Assembly: GCF_004886325.1 (NCBI RefSeq)
Contig: NZ_QXFN01000001.1
Location: 558,001 to 622,000 of the forward strand
Direction: 5' to 3'
From: Cellulomonas telluris
GTDB taxonomy: Bacteria; Actinomycetota; Actinomycetes; Actinomycetales; Cellulomonadaceae
Length of the DNA: 64,000 nt
Program-made: the position numbers and the translations under genes
In this document: piece by piece, positions 18,827-27,126 of the stretch
Position numbering within the stretch: position 1 is the first letter of the stretch
How the letters are laid out: each line of letters starts with the position of its first letter
Notes under the pieces: model-generated
What the model was told of the DNA's origin: nothing
The model's database searches: none
What the model saw: only the letters and a program-made list of their open reading frames with translations

Positions 18827-18842
18827 GTGGCGACGTCACCAT
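18827..18842. promoter_or_regulatory. LacI-type operator O3 (autoregulatory)
   Basis: GTGGCGACGTCACCAT keeps the GACGTCACCAT half of the perfect site and differs from it at two positions. It ends four bases before the TATGCT hexamer (18846-18851) that I take as the regulator's own -10 element, so the regulator probably represses itself. Confidence 0.7.
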
Positions 18843-18858
18843 GGCTATGCTGCGGGCC

Positions 18859-19887
18859 ATGTCCCAGGTCTCGGTGCGCGGTCGCCCCGGCCCGTCCATC
18901 GCCGACGTCGCACGGCTGGCCGGCGTCTCCCAGCAGACCGTCTCCCGCGTCTCCACGGGCGCCACCAACGTCCGGCCCGAGACGCGCGAGCGCGTCCTCG
19001 CCGCCATGGACCAGCTCGGGTACAGCCCCAACCACGCCGCGCGGGCGCTGCGGTCCGGCTCGTTCGGGACGATCGGGCTCATCGCGCACCGCCTCACCCG
19101 CACGGGGGAGTCGCGCACGTTCGAGGGGGTCGTCGAGGCGGCCCGCCAGCACGGGTACAGCGTCACCCTCGTGGACGTCCGCACGCCGTCGTCGTCCGAC
19201 GTGTCCGACGCCGTCCGCCGCCTCGACCACCAGGCCATCGACGGCCTCGTCGTCATCCGGGCCGAGGACGCCACCCCCGCCACCCTGGCCCTGCCCCCGC
19301 GGCTGCCCGTCGTCGTCTCCGACTCCCGGTTCGTCGGCCACCACCCGGCGGTCGGCACCGACCAGGCCGAGGGCGCGTCGCTCGCCGTGCAGCACCTGCT
19401 CGACCTCGGCCACCCGACCGTGCACCACGTCGGCGGCCCGCTGGACTCCACGCCGGCACGCGTGCGGGCCGACGCGTGGCGCACGCGGCTGCGCGCCGCC
19501 GGCCGGCCGGTGCCGGAGGAGTGGCACGGCGACTGGTCCGCGGCGTCGGGGTACTCGGTGGGCGCGCAGATCGCCGCGTCGTCCGACGTCACCGCCGTCT
19601 TCTGCGCGAACGACGAGATGGCGGCAGGCGTGATCCGTGCCCTGCACGAGGCGGGCCGCCGGGTGCCCGAGGACGTCTCGGTCGTCGGCTTCGACGACAT
19701 CCCCATGGCCGAGTACCTGTGGCCGCCGCTGACGACGGTCCGCCAGGACTTCACGGCCATCGGCGCCGAGCTGGTGGAGCTGCTCATGCGCCAGATCCGC
19801 GACCGCACCCGCCTGGCCGGCCACCACGTGGTGGTCCCGACGACCCTGGTCGTCCGCGCCAGCACGGCCCCCCCGCGCCCGAGCTGA
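18859..19887 (+). CDS. LacI-family transcriptional regulator
   Basis: This 342-residue regulator is of normal family length. Its N-terminal HTH (SIADVARLAGVSQQTVSRV) and hinge helix (GYSPNHAARALRSG) precede a periplasmic-binding-protein-like effector domain containing AVFCANDEMAAGVIRALHE and VVGFDDIPMAEYLWPPLTT. I chose the ATG at 18859 because TATGCT lies seven bases upstream, giving a leaderless start; the in-frame ATG at 18781 is the operator itself. Divergent from the sugar ABC operon, it most likely represses that operon until a galactan-derived sugar binds. Confidence 0.92.
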   Translation: MSQVSVRGRPGPSIADVARLAGVSQQTVSRVSTGATNVRPETRERVLAAMDQLGYSPNHAARALRSGSFGTIGLIAHRLTRTGESRTFEGVVEAARQHGYSVTLVDVRTPSSSDVSDAVRRLDHQAIDGLVVIRAEDATPATLALPPRLPVVVSDSRFVGHHPAVGTDQAEGASLAVQHLLDLGHPTVHHVGGPLDSTPARVRADAWRTRLRAAGRPVPEEWHGDWSAASGYSVGAQIAASSDVTAVFCANDEMAAGVIRALHEAGRRVPEDVSVVGFDDIPMAEYLWPPLTTVRQDFTAIGAELVELLMRQIRDRTRLAGHHVVVPTTLVVRASTAPPRPS

Positions 19888-19904
19888 CGCCCCGCACCCC
19901 GCCG

Positions 19905-20065
19905 AGCTCGGTGGCCCGAGCGCGAGTACGCGACCTGTACCTGCCGAACTCGGCACCGAGGTCCCGAGCTCGCCAGCTCGCGTCCCTCACCTCCAGTTCG
20001 CCACTGCGGCCCGAGTTCGCCAGGTGGACCTGGCGAACTCGGGCACGGGTGGCGAACTCGGCGAG
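19905..20065. repeat. Cluster of GGCGAACTCG words with an inverted repeat
   Basis: The gap after the LacI gene holds six or more copies of GGCGAACTCG or its complement. Those at 20009-20044 form a 17-bp perfect inverted repeat around two bases. The same arrangement recurs at 30419-30600. No gene is visible here; short frames across it are repeat artefacts. Confidence 0.8.
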
Positions 20066-20119
20066 AGGTGCGGGTGTCGACGCAGGGGGACGGCGGCAGG
20101 GGCGTCGGCCGAGACGACG

Positions 20120-20165
20120 ACGGACGGGACGGTGCCCCTCGGGTGAGGGGCGCCGTCCCGTCCGT
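20120..20165 (-). terminator. Long hairpin downstream of the metallophosphoesterase gene
   Basis: A 21-bp stem with one G-U-type position and a GGGT loop lies 51 bp past the stop of the leftward surface phosphoesterase gene. It also lies downstream of the rightward LacI gene, so it could serve both strands. Confidence 0.75.
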
Positions 20166-20215
20166 GTCGGTGCCGGAGGGTGGGCGACGACGCGTGCCGT
20201 CGCCCACCCGCCGGG

Positions 20216-23200
20216 TCACCCGGCCGTCAGGCGGCGGCGGGCGAGGACCGCCGCGCCGCCGGCCGCGACGAGCAGGGCGCCGAGGAGCGCGAGCGCACCC
20301 GCGTCGGCACCCGTCACGGCCAGCGCGCCCGAACCGCCGCGGCCCGTGCCCGCGGCCGAGCCGGTACCCGCACCCGTGCCGGACCCGGCGCCCGTGCCGC
20401 CACCCGTGCCGCCCGTGCCCGTGCCGCCGGTGCCGTCGCCGCCACCCGCGCCACCGTCACCGCCGCCGTCGACGACCCGCGTGAACGCGACCGTGCGGAC
20501 CTCGGACTCCACCGCCGCGCCGTGCTCGTCGACCACCCGCACGTACCAGCCGTGCGTGCCGTCGGCCGGCGTCCAGTCGACCGAGACCACCGAGCCCGCG
20601 GCGCCCGGCAGCACCGGGACCGCCATGAGCGCGGGCGCACCGGCGAACGGCGCCGCCGCGGCGAGCGGCGACGTCGACGCGGCGACCGGGGTCACCGTCT
20701 CCGCAGCGCCGACCTCGGCGTTCGTGCGGACCTCGGCCGAGAACGCGTCCCCGACCAGCACCTTGTCCCGCACCACGATGCCCGCGTCCGCGTACGAGAT
20801 CGCGAACTCCTGCGACTGCGGGTCCAGCGTCTCGTGGTCGGAGTTGTAGACCTCGAGCGACGGCGAGTAGGTGCGCACCTGGATCTGCTGCGCCTCGTTG
20901 TCGAAGTGCATCAGCCGCAGGAAGCCCTGGCCGCCCTCGGGCAGGCCCTGGTAGTCGAACAGCATCTGCGTGACGACGCGCTCGGCGGTGCCGTCGCCGT
21001 CGTCGTCGAACCGGTCGATGCGCGTCGACGCGTCGTGGTAGTGCCCGGACATCACCATCGTGACGTTCGGGTTCGTCGCCACGACCTCGTCCTGGATCCG
21101 CTGCGGCACCGGGCCGAGGCCCATGCTGGGCAGCAGGTACTCGTGCAGGTTGATGATCGCGACCCGGTTCGGGAACTTCGCCAGCGTCTCGTTCATCCAC
21201 GCGATCTCGGCGTCGCCCGGGCCCCAGCCCATCGAGACGACGACGAAGTCGATGCCGCCGGCCGTGAAGAGGTCGTAGTGGCCGCGGTTGTCCTGGTACG
21301 ACGCGCCGTACCAGGGGTTGCCCGCGTACCGGGCCTCGCCGAAGAAGCGCGAGTACGTCGAGTAGTCGGAGTCGAAGTTGCCGACGTCGTGGTTGCCCGC
21401 GAGGACGCCGTAGGGCAGGCCGGCCTCGTCGAGCATCCGGTACGCGGCGTCCGCGTTCTCCCACTGGTACGCCTGGTCACGCTCGTCGACGATGTCGCCG
21501 GTGTGGAAGACGTACTGCAGGTTCAGCTCGTCGCGCCGGTCCAGGAAGTACTCGTGGATCGCGAGCTGGTGGTCGTACCAGGTCTCGTTGTAGTACTGCG
21601 TGTCCGACTCCCAGCCGAGCGTGAAGTCGAACTGCTCGCGCGGGGTGTCCTCCGGGTGCGCCGGCGTGACGGCCGTCGAGCGGTCGGACAGGTTCGCACC
21701 GGCCCAGCCCTCGGAGTGCTGCACCAGGAAGCGGGCCGTGCCGTCCGTGACGAACCCGGTGACCGGGACGTCCGCGGTCAGCGTGAACGACTCCTGGGCG
21801 GAGCCGTCGCCCGTGCCGACGTGCCGGTCGACCTCGGTCCAGGCGCCGGCGGCCGCGTCCCACGCGTGCAGGACGACGGTCGCGCCGGACTCGGCGGCGC
21901 CGTCCCACATGGCGTGGACCTGCGCGTCCGTGCCGGCCTCGGCCGGGACGGCGACGTCGAACAGCTGGTACGGCAGGGCGTCGCCACCGTGCGTCCGCAC
22001 GCCCTCGCCGTCCAGCGCCGTCAGCGCGGCACGCTGGTCGCCGGTGAGCGCGGCGCCGTCGCGGGTCACGGCCGCCGCGTCGCGCGTCGTGCCGCTGGAG
22101 GCGGTGACGGCGGCGTCGGTCGCGTCGAAGTGGAACGCCTCGTGGAACGACACCGTGAGCGCGTCGCCCGTCGGGTCCGACACCCGCGCGGACAGCTCGA
22201 CGGCCGCACCGCGGACCTCGGCGCCGTCCTGCGGCGTGAGCAGCTCGACGGCCGGAGTCTCGTCCGGCGTGACGAACGTGCGGCGCTCGGTCGTGGTGTT
22301 GCCCGCGACGTCGGTCGCGGTGACCGCCAGGTGGTGCTCACCCGGCACGAGCAGGCGCGACGACGTCGTGTGCGGCAGCGTGACGGGCTCCCCGTCGAGC
22401 GTGGCCGTCACCTCGGCGACGGAGGACGCCGCGTCGGTCACGACCGCGTCGAGCGTGATGCGGCCCTGCAGGCCGGCGTCCGACGTCTCGTCCGCGACGA
22501 GCGACGGCTCGACGACCGGCGCCGTGTTGTCCACGACGACCTCGGCGGTGTCGGTGCGCACGCCGTCCGTGCCGGTCACCGTGTGCGTGCCGTCGGCGAC
22601 AGTCGTGGTGTCCCAGGCGTGGCCGACCGCCGAGAAGGCGTCATCGGGCAGCGTGAAGGTAGCCCGGTAGTCGTCGACGTTGTTCGCGCCCGAGTCGCCC
22701 ATGCCGATGTTCCCGCCGGTGTACCCGGCCGGGGTCAGCGTGCGGCCGTCGGGCAGGACGAGGCGCGGCGAGGAGATCGTGAAGTTGTCGTTGTTCTCCT
22801 CGAGGTCGATGCAGGGCGCGGCCTTCGTCCCCGCCGACACGAGGAGCGACAGCGGCTCACCGGGGCGCACCGCGTCGAGCGGGACCGAGGCCGTGACGGT
22901 CTCGACGTTCCCGTAGGTGCCACGCTCGAAGATCGTCAGCACCTCGCCGTCGTGGCACGCGTCGCCGGTGGGCGAGGGCAGCACGATGCCGTTGCGGAAG
23001 TTGTTGTCGGTCGCGGTGACCTCGACCGCGAACACCGCCTCCTTCTCCAGCTGCGGCGCGGTCGGGGTCAGCGGGGTGCCGTCGACGGCGAGCACGAGGT
23101 CCGCCGGGTCCCCCGTGCTCGTGTGGACCGACACCGGCGCGGTGCCCGCGAGGACGTCGCCGTCCTCGACGTTCAGCCGGACCGGGTCCGCGTTCGCGCC

Positions 23201-24880
23201 CAGCACGGACAGCGTCACCGGCTCGGTCCGGGTCACGTGCGTGCCGTCGGAGGCGACCCACCGGTAGGTGTACGACGACTTGCCGATGAGGTCGACCGGC
23301 GGGATCGATGTCGCGTAGCCGCCGCTGCCGTCGTCCTGCACGGGGACCATGCGCTCGGCCGCATCGAGGTCGGAGCGGACCCACAGCTCGACGCGCTTGA
23401 CCTGGCGGTCGTCGCTGACGTCCGCCGCGAAGGTCAGCGGCACGGTCGGGTCGACGACGTCCGGGGCGCCGTCCTCGATGCGCGGGGCCCGGGTGTCGGC
23501 GACCGGCGTGGTGAGCGTCGTCGGCACCTGGTCGGCCGAGACGCTGCCCGGCGTCGCGGCGCTCGTGCGCAGCAGGCGCTGCCACGAGAAGTCCGCGGGG
23601 TCGACGCCGTAGTGGATGCCCTGGTCGGTGGCGACGTCGCGGGCGCCGCCCATGTTGTAGTACGCCCGGTTCACGGTGTGACCGGTCCGCGTCATGACCT
23701 CGATGCCGCGGGGGCTGCCGTTGGCCATGCCGCCGACCTGCATCTCGAGGATGCTGGCGTCCGGCAGGTCGACGCCCCAGAAGGCCCGGAAGTCGGCGCG
23801 CGTGAGGTCCGTGTTGCCGCCGTTCTTCACCCACAGGACGAGCGTCTCGCCGGGGGCGACGACCGCGTCGGCCGGGGTGGCCGGCCACAGCGCGGTGTTC
23901 GAGTTGGTGTAGTCCGCGTTCGGGTAGAGGTACCGGATGACGTGGTCCTCGAACGGGATCGGCTCCGTCGTGGAGTTGTAGAGCTCGACGAACTCGTAGC
24001 CGTCGGCGCCGCCGACGTTGGTCGAGTCGACCACCAGCTCGGTGACTTGCAGCAGGCCGACGAGGGAGTCCGCGGCCGGGCCGGGGACCGTGCCGGGCGT
24101 CGGCTGTGCGGTCGGCGTCGTGCTGGGCGTGGGGGTCGGGGTCGCGGACGGCGTCGGGTCGGGCGTGGGCTCGGTCGTCGGCTCCGGGTCGGGCGTCGGC
24201 TCCGCCGAGCGGTCCTCGAGCTGGGCGGGGTCGACGACGCCCGGGGTCGGGGCCGCGAGGGTGGCGAGCACGTCCGTCGACCGCTGGTCCGCGCCGACCG
24301 GGGTCCGGAACTGCACGACCTGGTCGGCACCGGCACCGCCGGAGGGCACGTGCGACCGCGTCACCTCGGCGCCCGAGGCGTCGAGCACGCGGATGCCCCG
24401 GTTGCCGCCGTTGGCCATGCCCGGCTGACCGCTCAGCGGGACGACGGGGTACTCGGCGGCCGAGCCGCCCCGCTCGGACCAGAACGCGCGGAAGTCGGCG
24501 GCGTCGAACTGCGTCGTGTCGACGTTGCCGGCGGTGTACTGCAGCCAGAGGACGACGGTGGCGCCGGCGGGCACGACCGTGCCGGCCGGGACGGACAGCG
24601 GCACGTCGCGCGTGCGGTCGTCGGAGTCGGCGTACGTGTACGCGAGCCGGTACCCGCCCTCGCCGAGGACGACGTCCTGGCCGGTCGGGTTGTGGATCTC
24701 GACGTACTCGAAGTCGTCGTAGCCCGTGTTGTCGGGCGCGATCTCCGTGACCAGGAGCGGCCACGTGTCGGCGGGTGCCGCACCCGCGGGTGCGGGCACG
24801 AGGGTCAGCGCGAGCGCGGCGACGGCGGCGGCACCGACCGCCTTCGCCGGGCGTGACGCGCGGGGGACGTGCGTGGGCAT
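20216..24880 (-). CDS. Wall-anchored metallophosphoesterase with two lamin-tail domains
   Basis: This 1554-residue protein has a signal peptide (1-33, ending PAPAGA) and two lamin-tail domains near 35-160 and 250-390, each with a VEIHNPTG- or VELYNSTT-like motif, separated by a Pro/Thr linker. Ig-like modules follow. A calcineurin-like phosphoesterase domain (about 1060-1370) carries FHTGDIVD, LAGNHDVGNFDSD and MSGHYHD, which supply the two-metal ligands. A further Ig-like domain, a Gly/Thr-rich stretch and an LAVTG sorting signal with membrane anchor end the protein. It probably hydrolyses phosphoesters, perhaps nucleotides or DNA-linked substrates, at the cell surface. The start was chosen at MPTHVPRAS. 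Confidence 0.85.
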   Translation of the reverse strand: MPTHVPRASRPAKAVGAAAVAALALTLVPAPAGAAPADTWPLLVTEIAPDNTGYDDFEYVEIHNPTGQDVVLGEGGYRLAYTYADSDDRTRDVPLSVPAGTVVPAGATVVLWLQYTAGNVDTTQFDAADFRAFWSERGGSAAEYPVVPLSGQPGMANGGNRGIRVLDASGAEVTRSHVPSGGAGADQVVQFRTPVGADQRSTDVLATLAAPTPGVVDPAQLEDRSAEPTPDPEPTTEPTPDPTPSATPTPTPSTTPTAQPTPGTVPGPAADSLVGLLQVTELVVDSTNVGGADGYEFVELYNSTTEPIPFEDHVIRYLYPNADYTNSNTALWPATPADAVVAPGETLVLWVKNGGNTDLTRADFRAFWGVDLPDASILEMQVGGMANGSPRGIEVMTRTGHTVNRAYYNMGGARDVATDQGIHYGVDPADFSWQRLLRTSAATPGSVSADQVPTTLTTPVADTRAPRIEDGAPDVVDPTVPLTFAADVSDDRQVKRVELWVRSDLDAAERMVPVQDDGSGGYATSIPPVDLIGKSSYTYRWVASDGTHVTRTEPVTLSVLGANADPVRLNVEDGDVLAGTAPVSVHTSTGDPADLVLAVDGTPLTPTAPQLEKEAVFAVEVTATDNNFRNGIVLPSPTGDACHDGEVLTIFERGTYGNVETVTASVPLDAVRPGEPLSLLVSAGTKAAPCIDLEENNDNFTISSPRLVLPDGRTLTPAGYTGGNIGMGDSGANNVDDYRATFTLPDDAFSAVGHAWDTTTVADGTHTVTGTDGVRTDTAEVVVDNTAPVVEPSLVADETSDAGLQGRITLDAVVTDAASSVAEVTATLDGEPVTLPHTTSSRLLVPGEHHLAVTATDVAGNTTTERRTFVTPDETPAVELLTPQDGAEVRGAAVELSARVSDPTGDALTVSFHEAFHFDATDAAVTASSGTTRDAAAVTRDGAALTGDQRAALTALDGEGVRTHGGDALPYQLFDVAVPAEAGTDAQVHAMWDGAAESGATVVLHAWDAAAGAWTEVDRHVGTGDGSAQESFTLTADVPVTGFVTDGTARFLVQHSEGWAGANLSDRSTAVTPAHPEDTPREQFDFTLGWESDTQYYNETWYDHQLAIHEYFLDRRDELNLQYVFHTGDIVDERDQAYQWENADAAYRMLDEAGLPYGVLAGNHDVGNFDSDYSTYSRFFGEARYAGNPWYGASYQDNRGHYDLFTAGGIDFVVVSMGWGPGDAEIAWMNETLAKFPNRVAIINLHEYLLPSMGLGPVPQRIQDEVVATNPNVTMVMSGHYHDASTRIDRFDDDGDGTAERVVTQMLFDYQGLPEGGQGFLRLMHFDNEAQQIQVRTYSPSLEVYNSDHETLDPQSQEFAISYADAGIVVRDKVLVGDAFSAEVRTNAEVGAAETVTPVAASTSPLAAAAPFAGAPALMAVPVLPGAAGSVVSVDWTPADGTHGWYVRVVDEHGAAVESEVRTVAFTRVVDGGGDGGAGGGDGTGGTGTGGTGGGTGAGSGTGAGTGSAAGTGRGGSGALAVTGADAGALALLGALLVAAGGAAVLARRRLTAG

Positions 24881-25036
24881 GGCTGTCCTGTCTCGAGGCG
24901 AGGGGATCGCCGCGAGGCTAGGAAGGAGGGTTGACCTCCGGATGAACCGGTGATGACCGGGGACTGTCCGTCCCCCGACCTTGGAACGTTTCGACCGTTC
25001 GGGTGACCCCTCCGACTCGCCCTCGGCCACCCGTGA

Positions 25037-25088
25037 CCCCGGACCTCGTCAGCACCCCGGGCGCCCGGTCCTGACGAAGTCCGGGGTG
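25037..25088 (-). terminator. Hairpin after the TetR-family gene
   Basis: Arms of 17 bases with one mismatch (ACCCCGGACCTCGTCAG and its complement) enclose an 18-base loop that can itself pair. It starts 42 bp beyond the TetR-family stop codon. Confidence 0.65.
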
Positions 25089-25129
25089 AATGGCGGTGAC
25101 CGGTGCGACCGGGGTGCGGGTGGGGCGGG

Positions 25130-26047
25130 TCAGGAGAGGAGGCGGGCGATCACGCGGGCGCCGGCGCGCGGGGACAGGTGCTCCGAGCCGGTCAGGCGCC
25201 CCTCGAGCGCGGCGACGTTCATGACGCTGATGACGGCGAGCGCGGTGTCCCGGTCCTCCTGCGTGGTGCCCGGCTCGGCGTCGTCCCCCTGCCGGGCGCG
25301 ACGGACCTCGGCCACCTGGTCGGCCAGGACCTCGTGCGACGCGACGTGCAGCCGCGCGAGCTCGCCGGACGCCTCCGGGTGGCGCAGCCCGTACGCGAGG
25401 AACTCGAGCGAGAGCAGGATGCGCGGGTCGTCCTGCGCGCCGCACAGCCACGCGGCGACGGCCTCCTCGTCGACGCCGTCGACGGTGACGCCGGGGATGG
25501 TGGCGTCGGGGGACTCGATCGTGATGTTGAGCTGGTCGCGCGCGAGGGCGAGGAAGACCTCCTCCTTCGACGCGAAGTGCGCGTACACCGCGCCCTTCGT
25601 GTAGCCGGCTTCGGCGGCGATGTCCCCGACGGACGCCCCCTCGTACCCCTTGGCGGCGATCACGCGCGCGGCGGCGTCGAGCAGGTCGGCGCGCGTCCGG
25701 TCGACCTTCTGCCGGCGGCGGCTCTCCGCGCGGTCGCCGGCGGACTCGGCGCGCGCGGCGGCGGCACGGGTGCGCGACTCGACGCGGTCGGCGGCGGCAC
25801 GCGCCCGGGCCTCCGCGCGCGTCGCGGCGTCCCGGCCGTTCGCCGCGGCGGTCTCGGCCGTCCGGGTCACGGTCTCGGAGGCCTGCGCGAGTCCGCGCGA
25901 CGCCTCCCGCAGCGACTGCGCGACCGCGTCGCCCACCTCGGGGACGACCGTGCGCGCCTGCTGGCCGAGCACGCGGCTGAGGGTCGCGGTGGCGTCGGCG
26001 AGCGCGCGCGTGGCGGCGCTCAGCGGGTCGTCGTGCTCGCGGGGCAT
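25130..26047 (-). CDS. TetR-family regulator with long N-terminal coiled coil
   Basis: This 305-residue protein is about 100 residues longer than typical TetR proteins. Residues 1-115 are Ala/Arg/Glu-rich with heptad character and no Pro after residue 36, suggesting a coiled coil. The HTH spans about 119-165 (DRTRADLLDAAARVIAAKGY through GYTKGAVYAHFASKEEVF), followed by a helical ligand domain. TAGCCT five bases before the ATG supports this start as leaderless. It is divergent from an ABC exporter and probably controls it through the palindromes in the shared 125-bp gap. The extension could mediate oligomerisation; that is inference. Confidence 0.88.
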   Translation of the reverse strand: MPREHDDPLSAATRALADATATLSRVLGQQARTVVPEVGDAVAQSLREASRGLAQASETVTRTAETAAANGRDAATRAEARARAAADRVESRTRAAAARAESAGDRAESRRRQKVDRTRADLLDAAARVIAAKGYEGASVGDIAAEAGYTKGAVYAHFASKEEVFLALARDQLNITIESPDATIPGVTVDGVDEEAVAAWLCGAQDDPRILLSLEFLAYGLRHPEASGELARLHVASHEVLADQVAEVRRARQGDDAEPGTTQEDRDTALAVISVMNVAALEGRLTGSEHLSPRAGARVIARLLS

Positions 26048-26172
26048 GGCTCAGGCTAACCCGTCCCGGTACCACGCGGTACGACCGCGTACCGTGTGGA
26101 ACTTCGGCCTTGATTCCACCCGGTACGCGCAGATACCGTCCAGCACGTACCGATCGGAATCAAGGAGGCGGG
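26048..26172. promoter_or_regulatory. Divergent promoter region with palindromes (TetR/ABC exporter)
   Basis: A perfect 7-bp inverted repeat with 3-base spacer (ACGCGGT-ACG-ACCGCGT) occupies 26074-26090. Several GGTACC-like words recur through the gap. A second pair, TTGATTCC at 26110 and GGAATCAA at 26156, is exact but 38 bp apart. These are candidate sites for the adjacent TetR protein. A strong AAGGAGG ribosome site for the ATPase gene starts at 26162. Confidence 0.6.
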
Positions 26173-27126
26173 ATGAGCACGCAGGTGCTGCTCTCCGTCC
26201 GCGGGCTGCGCAAGCGCTACGGCGGACGGACGGGCGTGCAGGCCAACGACGGGATCGACCTCGACGTCGCCCCGGGGCAGGTCGTCGGCCTGCTCGGCCA
26301 CAACGGCGCGGGCAAGACGACGCTCGTGCACCAGGTCGTCGGGCTCGTGCGGCCCGACGCGGGCACCATCACCCTCGACGGCGTCGACGCCGTCGCGCAC
26401 CCCGAGGTCGCGCGGCGCCGCGCGTCCATCCAGGCGCAGGCGAACGTCCCGATCACGGGGCTGACGCCGCGGCGCGCGATCGAGCTCGTCGGCCGCATCC
26501 GCGGCGGCGACCGCGCGACCGTCCGCCGCCGCACCGAGGACCTCCTCGACGCGCTCGACCTCGGCGCCTGGGCCGACACCCGCGCGGAGAAGGTGTCCGG
26601 CGGCGTCGCCCGCCTGACGTCCTTCGCCATGACCGCCGTGCAGCCCGGCGCGCTGGTGGTGCTCGACGAGCCGACCAACGACGTCGACCCCGTGCGCCGG
26701 CGCCTGCTCTGGCAGCAGATCCGCGGGCTCGCCGACGCCGGGCACGCCGTCCTGCTCGTCACCCACAACGTGCGCGAGGCCGAGCGCGTCGTCGACCACC
26801 TCGCGGTCCTCGACCACGGCGTCGTCCTCGCGGCCGACACCCCCGCCGGCCTCACGGCGTCCCTGCGCGGCGCCCTCACGCTCGAGGTCGACCTGCCCCA
26901 CGACGGCCCGATCACCTGGCACCCCGCGGTGCGCCCGGTCGCCGCCGGGCGGCTGCGCGCCACCGGCACCGTCCCCGCCGCCGACGCGCCCGCGGTCGTC
27001 GCCTGGGCCCAGGCCGAGGTCGACGCCGGCCGGCTCGAGCGGTACGCGCTCACGCCCGCGTCCCTGGAGGACGTCTACGTCCGGCTCGTCGGCGACGAGC
27101 GCGTCACCGAGGAGGTGCCGGCATGA
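26173..27126 (+). CDS. ABC-2 exporter ATP-binding protein
   Basis: This 317-residue ATPase has Walker A GHNGAGKT, Walker B ALVVLDEPTND and an H-loop VTHN. The ABC signature reads VSGGVARL, lacking the usual Gln/Met-Lys after SGG, so it is degenerate but recognisable. After residue 215 comes a DrrA-like C-terminal domain. The ATG is fixed by AAGGAGG at 26162-26168. The stop overlaps the permease start (ATGA), so the two are coupled. The pair probably exports a drug or lipid-like molecule under the divergent TetR regulator. Confidence 0.92.
   Translation: MSTQVLLSVRGLRKRYGGRTGVQANDGIDLDVAPGQVVGLLGHNGAGKTTLVHQVVGLVRPDAGTITLDGVDAVAHPEVARRRASIQAQANVPITGLTPRRAIELVGRIRGGDRATVRRRTEDLLDALDLGAWADTRAEKVSGGVARLTSFAMTAVQPGALVVLDEPTNDVDPVRRRLLWQQIRGLADAGHAVLLVTHNVREAERVVDHLAVLDHGVVLAADTPAGLTASLRGALTLEVDLPHDGPITWHPAVRPVAAGRLRATGTVPAADAPAVVAWAQAEVDAGRLERYALTPASLEDVYVRLVGDERVTEEVPA

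Noticed and set aside
18781-18858. N-terminal extension of the LacI regulator (start at 18781)
   Set aside because: The extension is the operator array read as codons. The TATGCT-ATG spacing supports 18859.
19905-20065. Small genes or a CRISPR array in the GGCGAACTCG cluster
   Set aside because: Spacing is irregular, repeats are too short, no cas genes are present, and the apparent peptides simply repeat the DNA word.
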